64,000 nucleotides of DNA from NCBI GenBank assembly GCA_037783415.1, contig JAZGTN010000071.1:4533501-4597500 (forward strand). The letters are read 5' to 3'. The position numbers and the translations under genes were made by a program. Shown here one piece after another: positions 9,145 to 20,865 of the stretch (the first letter of the stretch is position 1; each line of letters opens with the position of its first letter). The notes under the pieces were generated by a model that was not told the DNA's origin, ran no database searches, and saw nothing but the letters and a program-made list of their open reading frames with translations. The stretch is from Leptasterias polaris. Lineage: Eukaryota > Echinodermata > Asteroidea > Forcipulatida > Asteriidae.

Positions 9145-9519
9145 GTGAGACCTTGAAAATCGTTGGTAGAAACTAACAGAACTGATTGCAAGCATTTGTG
9201 TTAAATAAGAAGAAGTTTCTGGTGCTGTTAAGACCACATTAGATGTTGATATTTGTGGCTGTTTGAAGGGTAAGACTGTTTATTTGATGTTAAACAAAAT
9301 GAAGTCTTGATGTCTTTTAGTTTGATTCAGGCTTCATTGGTGGAAATATGAGGCCATGTCTTCTTTCACTTCTATATGGTTTTTTTGCTACCATTTTCTT
9401 TTAAGAGAACTTTCAAGTCAACTGTTATTGTGAGAGAGCACTTTCAAGAGGAAGTTCAAAATCAAGTGTTATTGTGAGGTACTTTTGTTTCTTAATTAAC
9501 TCTTGTTGGTTGTTTCCAG
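9145..9519 (+). other. Junction intron between the truncated block and the 1.26-kb array
   Basis: Similarity to the 1,990-bp block ends at about 9190. The rest contains a decayed C-exon fragment (9212-9269), a divergent version of the C-D intron, and a duplicated motif (caagtcaactgttattgtgag near 9415-9433, and caagtgttattgtgag near 9462-9477). It merges with the array consensus from about 9452. The acceptor tttccag ends at 9519. Confidence 0.75.
9212..9269 (+). pseudogene. Decayed C-exon fragment
   Basis: The last 58 bases before a conserved gtaaga donor (9270) translate as EVSGAVKTTLDVDICGCLKG, clearly the end of an exon C (SGANKTTLDVDILGC in the array). The first two-thirds of the exon, its acceptor and the preceding B exon are missing. 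The donor alone cannot make it an exon unless a cryptic acceptor is used. It is a relic of a deleted BC domain. Confidence 0.8.
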
Positions 9520-10637
9520 AAGTGAGTGGAACCACCTTGGTTTCTACTGTGACAAAGGTGACGACTGGACCCTCATTCACAACAGAAGAAGTGAAAACCA
9601 CCACTATTACTACTCCTGCTGGAGAGCAGCTGACAACCACTACATCCTTGCCTCTTGTGTCAACCACACCAGGCAAGTAGCTCAGGAATTTTTCCTAGAC
9701 AGTGTGAGTCAGAACCCAGTTTGCAATGGATATGTTTGACAATTTGTGTACTTCTTATCTCACAGGATACTGCCTTGAATCAATGGACGAAGAAGGACTG
9801 GAGGCAAGCCGCAGCGCTGAAGGCAACTCTAGCTTAGACGGCGTGACTGGTTTGTGGACTGTATCAACACCAGTTACAGACAACAGAGAGAAGACACCAA
9901 AACTTCTCTCTGAATATACAAAACCGTCAGTTGTCAAGGGAATCCGATTGAAGTTGGTGACAGACATTGTTGAAGGCTTGACATTGGGACCTGTGGAAGT
10001 CAGATTTATCTTCTCTTCAAAGGGTCCCGGTGATGAAAAGTTCACTGAGGTTGCCGATCCAAAGACAAAAGAAGTGGTAAGCCCTTTTGAAATGTTTTTA
10101 AATGATTTATATGTGGTGATTTAATTAGTTTTTTTATTTGACATTTCTGTCTTTTTGATTGACTAAAAACTTAACTTTATTGCCCTCTCAAGATCAAGAA
10201 AGTGACGCTTGAGCCAGAGGTTCCAGTGATGTCCCTCCTCCCTGAAAGTGCTCCTTTGCAAGATGTGACAAGCGTTCGTGTTGAAGTTGTAGGAGTTTCC
10301 GGTGCCAATAAAACCACATTAGATGTGGACATTCTAGGCTGTTCAAAGGGTAAGACTTTTGATTTGATGTTATTCTTTAAACAAAAATGCAGGCTTGATT
10401 TCCTTTATTTTGATTGGGGGTTCATCGATGGAGATATGAGAACATGTTTTTTTTCTTCCCCCTCTTGTACAGAAGTTTCAACAACAACAAGCAGTCCTGT
10501 CAGGGACCAGATCAAGACAACCTTACCAAGCAAGGTCAAAGTAACTACAGTAAATGTTGTTACTTCACCTGTTGGGATAACCACTGAGGAAACAACAACT
10601 GTTAAAACAACATCTCCACCAAAAGTCACAACAGAAG
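9520..10637 (+). CDS. Array unit 1 (exons A-D); description of the unit
   Basis: Exons: A 9520-9672, B 9766-10076, C 10193-10349, D 10473-10637. Exon A is a linker of about 51 residues with about 19 Thr, ending STTPG. B+C form a 156-residue domain: GYCLESMDEEG at the start, KPSVVKGIRLKLVTD in the middle, TTLDVDILGCSKG at the end, with just two Cys, one near each end, plus sequons NSS (B) and NKT (C). D is a second linker (PSKVKVTTVNVV, TTEETTTVKTT). The Cys placement and GC ending resemble F5/8-type-C domains, but the classic Trp-rich motif is not obvious, so this is tentative. An extracellular, heavily glycosylated role is likely. Private to this unit: SPVRDQ in D and an in-frame 123-nt C-D intron. 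Confidence 0.88.
9673..9765 (+). other. GC-AG intron between exons A and B (type example, present in every unit)
   Basis: Exon A ends ACA CCA G and the next bases are gcaagtag. The next exon opens GA TAC TGC, so splicing CAG|GCAAGT to CACAG| restores Gly-Tyr-Cys, exactly as at the homologous junction in the 1,990-bp blocks (Thr-Pro-Gly-Tyr-Cys). CAG|GCAAGT is the known consensus of GC-AG introns. The only nearby GT (gtagct, four bases on) would break the frame. Unspliced read-through meets TAG after two codons. Confidence 0.85.
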
Positions 10638-10782
10638 GTGAGGGTATTATGTCATTTATTTGAAATCTGTCAGTATTTTCCTTTTCCTTTTCTTCCTTTT
10701 TGTGGGGGTGGAGGAAGTTCAAAATCAAGTGTTATTGTGAGGTACTTTTGTTTCTTAATTAACTCTTGTTGGTTGTTTCCAG

Positions 10783-11899
10783 AAGTGAGTGGAACCACCT
10801 TGGTTTCTACTGTGACAAAGGTGACGACTGGACCCTCATTCACAACAGAAGAAGTGAAAACCACCACTATTACTACTCCTGCTGGAGAGCAGCTGACAAC
10901 CACTACATCCTTGCCTCTTGTGTCAACCACACTAGGCAAGTAGCTCAGGAATTTTTCCTAGACAGTGTGAGTCAGAAGCCAGTTTGCAATGGATATGTTT
11001 GACAATTTGTGTACTTCTTATCTCACAGGATACTGCCTTGAATCAATGGACGAAGAAGGACTGGAGGCAAGCCGCAGCGCTGAAGGCAACTCTAGCTTAG
11101 ACGGCGTGACTGGTTTGTGGACTGTATCAACACCAGTTACAGACAACAGAGAGAAGACACCAAAACTTCTCTCTGAATATACAAAACCGTCAGTTGTCAA
11201 GGGAATCCGATTGAAGTTGGTGACAGACATTGTTGAAGGCTTGACATTGGGACCTGTGGAAGTCAGATTTATCTTCTCTTCAAAGGGTCCCGGTGATGAA
11301 AAGTTCACTGAGGTTGCCGATCCAAAGACAAAAGAAGTGGTAAGCCCTTTTGAAATGTTTTTAAATGATTTATATGTGGTGATTTAATTAGTTTTTTTAT
11401 TTGACATTTGTGTCTTTTTGATTGACTAAAAACTTAACTTTATTGCCCTCTCAAGATCAAGAAAGTGACGCTTGAGCCAGAGGTTCCAGTGATGTCCCTC
11501 CTCCCTGAAAGTGCTCCTTTGCAAGATGTGACAAGCGTTCGTGTTGAAGTTGTAGGAGTTTCCGGTGCCAATAAAACCACATTAGATGTGGACATTCTAG
11601 GCTGTTCAAAGGGTAAGACTTTTGATTTGATGTTATTCTTTAAACAAAAATGCAGGCTTGATTTCCTTTATTTTGATTGGGGGTTCATCGATGGAGATAT
11701 GAGAACATGGTTTTTTTTTCCCCCTCTTGTACAGAAGTTTCAACAACAACAAGCAGTCCTGTCAGTGACCAGATCAAGACAACCTTACCAAGCAAGGTCA
11801 AAGTAACTACAGTAAATGTTGTTACTTCACCTGTTGGGATAACCACTGAGGAAACAACAACTGTTAAAACAACATCTCCACCAAAAGTCACAACAGAAG
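10783..11899 (+). CDS. Array unit 2 (exons A-D)
   Basis: Exons A 10783-10935, B 11029-11339, C 11456-11612, D 11735-11899. A ends TTLG instead of TTPG (cca to cta). First unit of the 13.86-kb duplication; partner is unit 13. Confidence 0.87.
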
Positions 11900-12044
11900 G
11901 TGAGGGTATTATGTCATTTATTTGAAATCTGTCAGTATTTTCCTTTTCCTTTTCTTCCTTTTTGTGGGGGTGGAGGAAGTTCAAAATCAAGTGTTATTGT
12001 GAGGTACTTTTGTTTCTTAATTAACTCTTGTTGGTTGTTTCCAG

Positions 12045-13157
12045 AAGTGAGTGGAACCACCTTGGTTTCTACTGTGACAAAGGTGACGACTGGACCCTCA
12101 TTCACAACAGAAGAAGTGAAAACCACCACTATTACTACTCCTGCTGGAGAGCAGCTGACAACCACTACATCCTTGCCTCTTGTGTCAACCACACCAGGCA
12201 AGTAGCTCAGGAATTTTTCCTAGACAGTGTGAGTCAGAACCCAGTTTGCAATGGATATGTTTGACAATTTGTGTACTTCTTATCTCACAGGATACTGCCT
12301 TGAATCAATGGACGAAGAAGGACTGGAGGCAAGCCGCAGCGCTGAAGGCAACTCTAGCTTAGACGGCGTGACTGGTTTGTGGACTGTATCAACACCAGTT
12401 ACAGACAACAGAGAGAAGACACCAAAACTTCTCTCTGAATATACAAAACCGTCAGTTGTCAAGGGAATCCGATTGAAGTTGGTGACAGACATTGTTGAAG
12501 GCTTGACATTGGGACCTGTGGAAGTCAGATTTATCTTCTCTTCAAAGGGTCCCAGTGATGAAAAGTTCACTGAGGTCGCCGATCCAAAGACAAAAGAAGT
12601 GGTAAGCCCTTTTGAAATGTTTTTAAATGATTTATATGTGGTGATTTAATTAGTTTTTTTATTTGACATTTGTGTCTTTTTGATTGACTAAAAACTTAAC
12701 TTTATTGCCCTCTCAAGATCAAGAAAGTGACGCTTGAGCCAGAGGTTCCAGTGATGTCCCTCCTCCCTGAAAGTGCTCCTTTGCAAGATGTGACAAGCGT
12801 TCGTGTTGAAGTTGTAGGAGTTTCCGGTGCCAATAAAACCACATTAGATGTGGACATTCTAGGCTGTTCAAAGGGTAAGACTTTTGATTTGATGTTATTC
12901 TTTAAACAAAAATGCAGGCTTGATATCCTTTATTTTGATTGGAGGTTCATTGATGGAGATATGAGAACATAGTTTTTTCCCCCCCTCTTGTACAGAAGTT
13001 TCAACAACAAGCAGTCCTGTCAGTGACCAGATCAAGACAACCTTACCAAGCAAGGTCAAAGTAACTACAGTAAATGTTGTTACTTCACCTATTGGGATCA
13101 CCACTGAGGAAACAACAACTGTTAAAACAACATCTCCACCAAAAGTCACAACAGAAG
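12045..13157 (+). CDS. Array unit 3 (exons A-D)
   Basis: Exons A 12045-12197, B 12291-12601, C 12718-12874, D 12996-13157. B has GPSDEK instead of GPGDEK; the C-D intron reads gaacatag; D has TSPIGITTEE. Partner is unit 14. Confidence 0.87.
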
Positions 13158-13302
13158 GTGAGGGTATTATGTAATTTATTTGAAATCTGTCAGTATTTTC
13201 CTTTTCCTTTTCTTCCTTTTTGTGGGGGTGGAGGAAGTTCAAAATCAAGTGTTATTGTGAGGTACTTTTGTTTCTTAATTAACTCTTGTTGGTTGTTTCC
13301 AG

Positions 13303-14417
13303 AAGTGAGTGGAACCACCTTGGTTTCTACTGTGACAAAGGTGACGACTGGACCCTCATTCACAACAGAAGAAGTGAAAACCACCACTATTACTACTCCT
13401 GCTGGAGAGCAGCTGACAACCACTACATCCTTGCCTCTTGTGTCAACCACACCAGGCAAGTAGCTCAGGAATTTATTCCTAGACAGTGTGAGTCAGAACC
13501 CAGTTTGCAATGGATATGTTTGACAATTTGTGTACTTCTTATCTCACAGGATACTGCCTTGAATCAATGGACGAAGAAGGACTGGAGGCAAGCCGCAGCG
13601 CTGAAGGCAACTCTAGCTTGGACGGCGTGACTGGTTTGTGGACTGTATCAACACCAGTTACAGACAACAGAGAGAAGACACCAAAACTTCTCTCTGAATA
13701 TACAAAACCGTCAGTTGTCAAGGGAATCCGATTGAAGTTGGTGACAGACATTGTTGAAGGCTTGACATTGGGACCTGTGGAAGTCAGATTTATCTTCTCT
13801 TCAAAGGGTCCCGGTGATGAAAAGTTCACTGAGGTTGCCGATCCAAAAACAAAAGAAGTGGTAAGCCCTTTTGAAATGTTTTTAAATGATTTATATGTGG
13901 TGATTTAATTAGTTTTTTTATTTGACATTTGTGTCTTTTTGATTGACTAAAAACTTAACTTTATTGCCCTCTCAAGATCAAGAAAGTGACGCTTGAGCCA
14001 GAGGTTCCAGTGATGTCCCTCCTCCCTGAAAGTGCTCCTTTGCAAGATGTGACAAGCGTTCGTGTTGAAGTTGTAGGAGTTTCCGGTGCCAATAAAACCA
14101 CATTAGATGTGGACATTCTAGGCTGTTCAAAGGGTAAGACTTTTGATTTGATGTTATTCTTTAAACAAAAATGCAGGCTTGATATCCTTTATTTTGATTG
14201 GAGGTTCATCGATGGAGATATGAGAACATAGTTTTTTTCCCCCCCTCTTGTACAGAAGTTTCAACAACAAGCAGTCCTGTCAGTGACCAGATCAAGACAA
14301 CCTTACCAAGCAAGGTCAAAGTAACTACAGTAAATGTTGTTACTTCACCTATTGGGATCACCTCTGAGGAAACAACAACTGTTAAAACAACATCTCCACC
14401 AAAAGTCACAACAGAAG
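13303..14417 (+). CDS. Array unit 4 (exons A-D)
   Basis: Exons A 13303-13455, B 13550-13860, C 13977-14133, D 14256-14417. D has the unusual TSPIGITSEETT. The A-B intron has an extra-base variant (ggaatttattcc). Partner is unit 15. Confidence 0.87.
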
Positions 14418-14562
14418 GTGAGGGTATTATGTCATTTATTTGAAATCTGTCAGTATTTTCCTTTTCCTTTTCTTCCTTTTTGTGGGGGTGGAGGAAGTTC
14501 AAAATCAAGTGTTATTGTGAGGTACTTTTGTTTCTTAATTAACTCTTGTTGGTTGTTTCCAG

Positions 14563-15680
14563 AAGTGAGTGGAACCACCTTGGTTTCTACTGTGACAAAG
14601 GTGACGACTGGACCCTCATTCACAACAGAAGAAGTGAAAACCACCACTATTACTACTCCTGCTGGAGAGCAGCTGACAACCACTACATCCTTGCCTCTTG
14701 TGTCAACCACACCAGGCAAGTAGCTCAGGAATTTTTTCCTAGACAGTGTGAGTCAGAACCCAGTTTGCAATGGATATGTTTGACAATTTGTGTACTTCTT
14801 ATCTCACAGGATACTGCCTTGAATCAATGGACGAAGAAGGACTGGAGGCAAGCCGCAGCGCTGAAGGCAACTCTAGCTTGGACGGCGTGACTGGTTTGTG
14901 GACTGTATCAACACCAGTTACAGACAACAGAGAGAAGACACCAAAACTTCTCTCTGAATATACAAAACCGTCAGTTGTCAAGGGAATCCGATTGAAGTTG
15001 GTGACAGACATTGTTGAAGGCTTGACATTGGGACCTGTGGAAGTCAGATTTATCTTCTCTTCAAAGGGTCCCGGTGATGAAAAGTTCACTGAGGTTGCCG
15101 ATCCAAAAACAAAAGAAGTGGTAAGCCCTTTTGAAATGTTTTTAAATGATTTATATGTGGTGATTTAATTAGTTTTTTTATTTGACATTTGTGTCTTTTT
15201 GATTGACTAAAAACTTAACTTTATTGCCCTCTCAAGATCAAGAAAGTGACGCTTGAGCCAGAGGTTCCAGTGATGTCCCTCCTCCCTGAAAGTGCTCCTT
15301 TGCAAGATGTGACAAGCGTGCATGTTGAAGTTGTAGGAGTTTCCGGTGCCAATAAAACCACATTAGATGTGGACATTCTAGGCTGTTCAAAGGGTAAGAC
15401 CTTTGATTTGATGTTATTCTTTAAACACAAATGCAGGCTTGATTTCCTTTATTTTGATTGGGGGTTCATCGATGGATATATGAGAACATGTTTTTTTTTT
15501 CCCCCTCTTGTACAGAAGTTTCAACAACAACAAGCAGTCCTGTCAGTGACCAGATCAAGACAACCTTACCAAGCAAGGTCAAAGTAACTACAGTAAATGT
15601 TGTTACTTCACCTGTTGGGATCACCACTGAGGAAACAACAACTGTTAAAACAACATCTCCACCAAAAGTCACAACAGAAG
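14563..15680 (+). CDS. Array unit 5 (exons A-D)
   Basis: Exons A 14563-14715, B 14810-15120, C 15237-15393, D 15516-15680 (long form, STTTSS). C has TSVHVEV (Arg to His). Partner is unit 16. Confidence 0.87.
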
Positions 15681-15825
15681 GTGAGGGTATTATGTCATTT
15701 ATTTGAAATCTATCAGTATTTTCCTTTTCCTTTTCTTCCTTTTTGTGGGGGTGGAGGAAGTTCAAAATCAAGTGTTATTGTGAGGTACTTTTGTTTCTTA
15801 ATTAACTCTTGTTGGTTGTTTCCAG

Positions 15826-16940
15826 AAGTGAGTGGAACCACCTTGGTTTCTACTGTGACAAAGGTGACGACTGGACCCTCATTCACAACAGAAGAAGTGA
15901 AAACCACCACTATTACTACTCCTGCTGGAGAGCAGCTGACAACCACTACATCCTTGCCTCTTGTGTCAACCACACCAGGCAAGTAGCTCAGGAATTTTTT
16001 CCTAGACAGTGTGAGTCAGAACCCAGTTTGCAATGGATATGTTTGACAATTTGTGTACTTCTTATCTCACAGGATACTGCCTTGAATCAATGGACGAAGA
16101 AGGACTGGAGGCAAGCCGCAGCGCTGAAGGCAACTCTAGCTTAGACGGCGTGACTGGTTTGTGGACTGTATCAACACCAGTTACAGACAACAGAGAGAAG
16201 ACACCAAAACTTCTCTCTGAATATACAAAACCGTCAGTTGTCAAGGGAATCCGATTGAAGTTGGTGACAGACATTGTTGAAGGCTTGACATTGGGACCTG
16301 TGGAAGTCAGATTTATCTTCTCTTCAAAGGGTCCCGGTGATGAAAAGTTCACTGAGGTCGCCGATCCAAAAACAAAAGAAGTGGTAAGCCCTTTTGAAAT
16401 GTTTTTAAATGATTTATATGTGGTGATTTAATTAGTTTTTTTATTTGACATTTGTGTCTTTTTGATTGACTAAAAACTTAACTTTATTGCCCTCTCAAGA
16501 TCAAGAAAGTGACGCTTGAGCCAGAGGTTCCAGTGATGTCCCTCCTCCCTGAAAGTGCTCCTTTGGAAGATGTGACAAGCGTTCGTGTTGAAGTTGTAGG
16601 AGTTTCCGGTGCCAATAAAACCACATTAGATGTGGACATTCTAGGCTGTTCAAAGGGTAAGACTTTTGATTTGATGTTATTCTTTAAACAAAAATGCAGG
16701 CTTGATTTCCTTTATTTTGATTGGGGGTTCATCGATGGAGATATGAGAACATGTTTTGTTTCCCCCCCTCTTGTACAGAAGTTTCAACAACAAGCAGTCC
16801 TGTCAGTGACCAGATCAAGACAACCTTACCAAGCAAGGTCAAAGTAACTACAGTAAATGTTGTTACTTCACCTATTGGGATCACCACTGAGGAAACAACA
16901 ACTGTTAAAACAACATCTCCACCAAAAGTCACAACAGAAG
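15826..16940 (+). CDS. Array unit 6 (exons A-D)
   Basis: Exons A 15826-15978, B 16073-16383, C 16500-16656, D 16779-16940. C has APLEDV instead of APLQDV; the polypyrimidine tract before D is interrupted (ttttgtttcccc). Partner is unit 17. Confidence 0.87.
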
Positions 16941-17085
16941 GTGAGGGTATTATGTCATTTATTTGAAATCTGTCAGTATTTTCCTTTTCCTTTTCTTCCT
17001 TTTTGTGGGGGTGGAGGAAGTTCAAAATCAAGTGTTATTGTGAGGTACTTTTGTTTCTTAATTAACTCTTGTTGGTTGTTTCCAG

Positions 17086-18200
17086 AAGTGAGTGGAACCA
17101 CCTTGGTTTCTACTGTGACAAAGGTGACGACTGGACCCTCATTCACAACAGAAGAAGTGAAAACCACCACTATTACTACTCCTGCTGGAGAGCAGCTGAC
17201 AACCACTACATCCTTGCCTCTTGTGTCAACCACACCAGGCAAGTAGCTCAGGAATTTTTTCCTAGACAGTGTGAGTCAGAACCCAGTTTGCAATGGATAT
17301 GTTTGACAATTTGTGTACTTCTTATCTCACAGGATACTGCCTTGAATCAATGGACGAAGAAGGACTGGAGGCAAGCCGCAGCGCTGAAGGCAACTCTAGC
17401 TTGGACGGCGTGACTGGTTTGTGGACTGTATCAACACCAGTTACAGACAACAGAGAGAAGACACCAAAACTTCTCTCTGAATATACAAAACCGTCAGTTG
17501 TCAAGGGAATCCGATTGAAGTTGGTGACAGACATTGTTGAAGGCTTGACATTGGGACCTGTGGAAGTCAGATTTATCTTCTCTTCAAAGGGTCCCGGTGA
17601 TGAAAAGTTCACTGAGGTTGCCGATCCAAAAACAAAAGAAGTGGTAAGCCCTTTTAAAATGTTTTTAAATGATTTATATGTGGTGATTTAATTAGTTTTT
17701 TTATTTGACATTTCTGTCTTTTTGATTGACTAAAAACTTAACTTTATTGCCCTCTGAAGATCAAGAAAGTGACGCTTGAGCCAGAGGTTCCAGTGATGTC
17801 CCTCCTCCCTGAAAGTGCTCCTTTGCAAGATGTGACAAGCGTTCGTGTTGAAGTTGTAGGAGTTTCCGGTGCCAATAAAACCACATTAGATGTGGACATT
17901 CTAGGCTGTTCAAAGGGTAAGACTTTTGATTTGATGTTATTCTTTAAACAAAAATGCAGGCTTGATTTCCTTTATTTTGATTGGGGGTTCATCGATGGAG
18001 ATATGAGAACATGTTTTTTTTCCCCCCCTCTTGTACAGAAGTTTCAACAACAAGCAGTCCTGTCAGTGACCAGATCAAGACAACCTTACCAAGCAAGGTC
18101 AAAGTAACTACAGTAAATGTTGTTACTTCACCTGTTGGGATAACCACTGAGGAAACAACAACTGTTAAAACAACATCTCCACCAAAAGTCACAACAGAAG
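17086..18200 (+). CDS. Array unit 7 (exons A-D)
   Basis: Exons A 17086-17238, B 17333-17643, C 17760-17916, D 18039-18200. The B-C intron starts gtaagcccttttaaaat and ends ctctgaag, a haplotype shared with units 18, 22, 24, 40, 42 and 43. Partner is unit 18. Confidence 0.87.
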
Positions 18201-18345
18201 GTGAGGGTATTATGTCATTTATTTGAAATCTATCAGTATTTTCCTTTTCCTTTTCTTCCTTTTTGTGGGGGTGGAGGAAGTTCAAAATCAAGTGTTATTG
18301 TGAGGTACTTTTGTTTCTTAATTAACTCTTGTTGGTTGTTTCCAG

Positions 18346-19460
18346 AAGTGAGTGGAACCACCTTGGTTTCTACTGTGACAAAGGTGACGACTGGACCCTC
18401 ATTCACAACAGAAGAAGTGAAAACCACCACTATTACTACTCCTGCTGGAGAGCAGCTGACAACCACTACATCCTTGCCTCTTGTGTCAACCACACCAGGC
18501 AAGTAGCTCAGGAATTTTTTCCTAGACAGTGTGAGTCAGAACCCAGTTTGCAATGGATATGTTTGACAATTTGTGTACTTCTTATCTCACAGGATACTGC
18601 CTTGAATCAATGGACGAAGAAGGACTGGAGGCAAGCCGCAGCGCTGAAGGCAACTCTAGCTTAGACGGCGTGACTGGTTTGTGGACTGTATCAACACCAG
18701 TTACAGACAACAGAGAGAAGACACCAAAACTTCTCTCTGAATATACAAAACCGTCAGTTGTCAAGGGAATCCGATTGAAGTTGGTGACAGACATTGTTGA
18801 AGGCTTGACATTGGGACCTGTGGAAGTCAGATTTATCTTCTCTTCAAAGGGTCCCGGTGATGAAAAGTTCACTGAGGTTGCCGATCCAAAAACAAAAGAA
18901 GTGGTAAGCCCTTTTGAAATGTTTTTAAATGATTTATATGTGGTGATTTAATTAGTTTTTTTATTTGACATTTGTGTCTTTTTGATTGACTAAAAACTTA
19001 ACTTTATTGCCCTCTCAAGATCAAGAAAGTGACGCTTGAGCCAGAGGTTCCAGTGATGTCCCTCCTCCCTGAAAGTGCTCCTTTGCAAGATGTGACAAGC
19101 GTTCGTGTTGAAGTTGTAGGAGTTTCCGGTGCCAATAAAACCACATTAGATGTGGACATTCTAGGCTGTTCAAAGGGTAAGACTTTTGATTTGATGTTAT
19201 TCTTTAAACAAAAATGCAGGCTTGATTTCCTTTATTTTGATTGGGGGTTCATCGATGGAGATATGAGAACATGTTTTTTTTCCCCCCCTCTTGTACAGAA
19301 GTTTCAACAACAAGCAGTCCTGTCAGTGACCAGATCAAGACAACCTTACCAAGCAAGGTCAAAGTAACTACAGTAAATGTTGTTACTTCACCTGTTGGGA
19401 TCACCACTGAGGAAACAACAACTGTTAAAACAACATCTCCACCAAAAGTCACAACAGAAG
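18346..19460 (+). CDS. Array unit 8 (exons A-D)
   Basis: Exons A 18346-18498, B 18593-18903, C 19020-19176, D 19299-19460. Consensus protein. Partner is unit 19. Confidence 0.87.
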
Positions 19461-19605
19461 GTGAGGGTATTATGTCATTTATTTGAAATCTGTCAGTATT
19501 TTCCTTTTCCTTTTCTTCCTTTTTGTGGGGGTGGAGGAAGTTCAAAATCAAGTGTTATTGTGAGGTACTTTTGTTTCTTAATTAACTCTTGTTGGTTGTT
19601 TCCAG

Positions 19606-20720
19606 AAGTGAGTGGAACCACCTTGGTTTCTACTGTGACAAAGGTGACGACTGGACCCTCATTCACAACAGAAGAAGTGAAAACCACCACTATTACTACT
19701 CCTGCTGGAGAGCAGCTGACAACCACTACATCCTTGCCTCTTGTGTCAACCACACCAGGCAAGTAGCTCAGGAATTTTTTCCTAGACAGTGTGAGTCAGA
19801 ACCCAGTTTGCAATGGATATGTTTGACAATTTGTGTACTTCTTATCTCACAGGATACTGCCTTGAATCAATGGACGAAGAAGGACTGGAGGCAAGCCGCA
19901 GCGCTGAAGGCAACTCTAGCTTGGACGGCGTGACTGGTTTGTGGACTGTATCAACACCAGTTACAGACAACAGAGAGAAGACACCAAAACTTCTCTCTGA
20001 ATATACAAAACCGTCAGTTGTCAAGGGAATCCGATTGAAGTTGGTGACAGACATTGTTGAAGGCTTGACATTGGGACCTGTGGAAGTCAGATTTATCTTC
20101 TCTTCAAAGGGTCCCGGTGATGAAAAGTTCACTGAGGTTGCCGATCCAAAAACAAAAGAAGTGGTAAGCCCTTTTGAAATGTTTTTAAATGATTTATATG
20201 TGGTGATTTAATTAGTTTTTTTATTTGACATTTGTGTCTTTTTGATTGACTAAAAACTTAACTTTATTGCCCTCTCAAGATCAAGAAAGTGACGCTTGAG
20301 CCAGAGGTTCCAGTGATGTCCCTCCTCCCTGAAAGTGCTCCTTTGGAAGATGTGACAAGCGTTCGTGTTGAAGTTGTAGGAGTTTCCGGTGCCAATAAAA
20401 CCACATTAGATGTGGACATTCTAGGCTGTTCAAAGGGTAAGACTTTTGATTTGATGGTATTCTTTAAACAAAAATGCAGGCTTGATTTCCTTTATTTTGA
20501 TTGGGGGTTCATCGATGGAGATATGAGAACATGTTTTTTTTCCCCCCCTCTTGTACAGAAGTTTCAACAACAAGCAGTCCTGTCAGTGACCAGATCAAGA
20601 CAACCTTACCAAGCAAGGTCAAAGTAACTACAGTAAATGTTGTTACTTCACCTATTGGGATCACCACTGAGGAAACAACAACTGTTAAAACAACATCTCC
20701 ACCAAAAGTCACAACAGAAG
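19606..20720 (+). CDS. Array unit 9 (exons A-D)
   Basis: Exons A 19606-19758, B 19853-20163, C 20280-20436, D 20559-20720. C has APLEDV and D has TSPIG. Private intron bases (ttgatggtat; gttcaaaaacaag) recur only in its partner, unit 20. Confidence 0.87.
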
Positions 20721-20865
20721 GTGAGGGTATTATGTCATTTATTTGAAATCTGTCAGTATTTTCCTTTTCCTTTTCTTCCTTTTTGTGGGGGTGGAGGAAG
20801 TTCAAAAACAAGTGTTATTGTGAGGTACTTTTGTTTCTTAATTAACTCTTGTTGGTTGTTTCCAG

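Noticed and set aside
9677..9682. GT at gtagct as the donor of exon A instead of the GC donor
   Set aside because: Using it adds four bases, shifts the frame and gives an early stop in exon B. The GC donor restores the Gly-Tyr-Cys junction seen in the related blocks.
9726..9765. ATG in the A-B intron giving an open frame into exon B, which could be read as a gene start or signal peptide
   Set aside because: The tatctcacag acceptor and the conserved phase-1 join show that this is intron; the same intronic frame is carried passively in all units.
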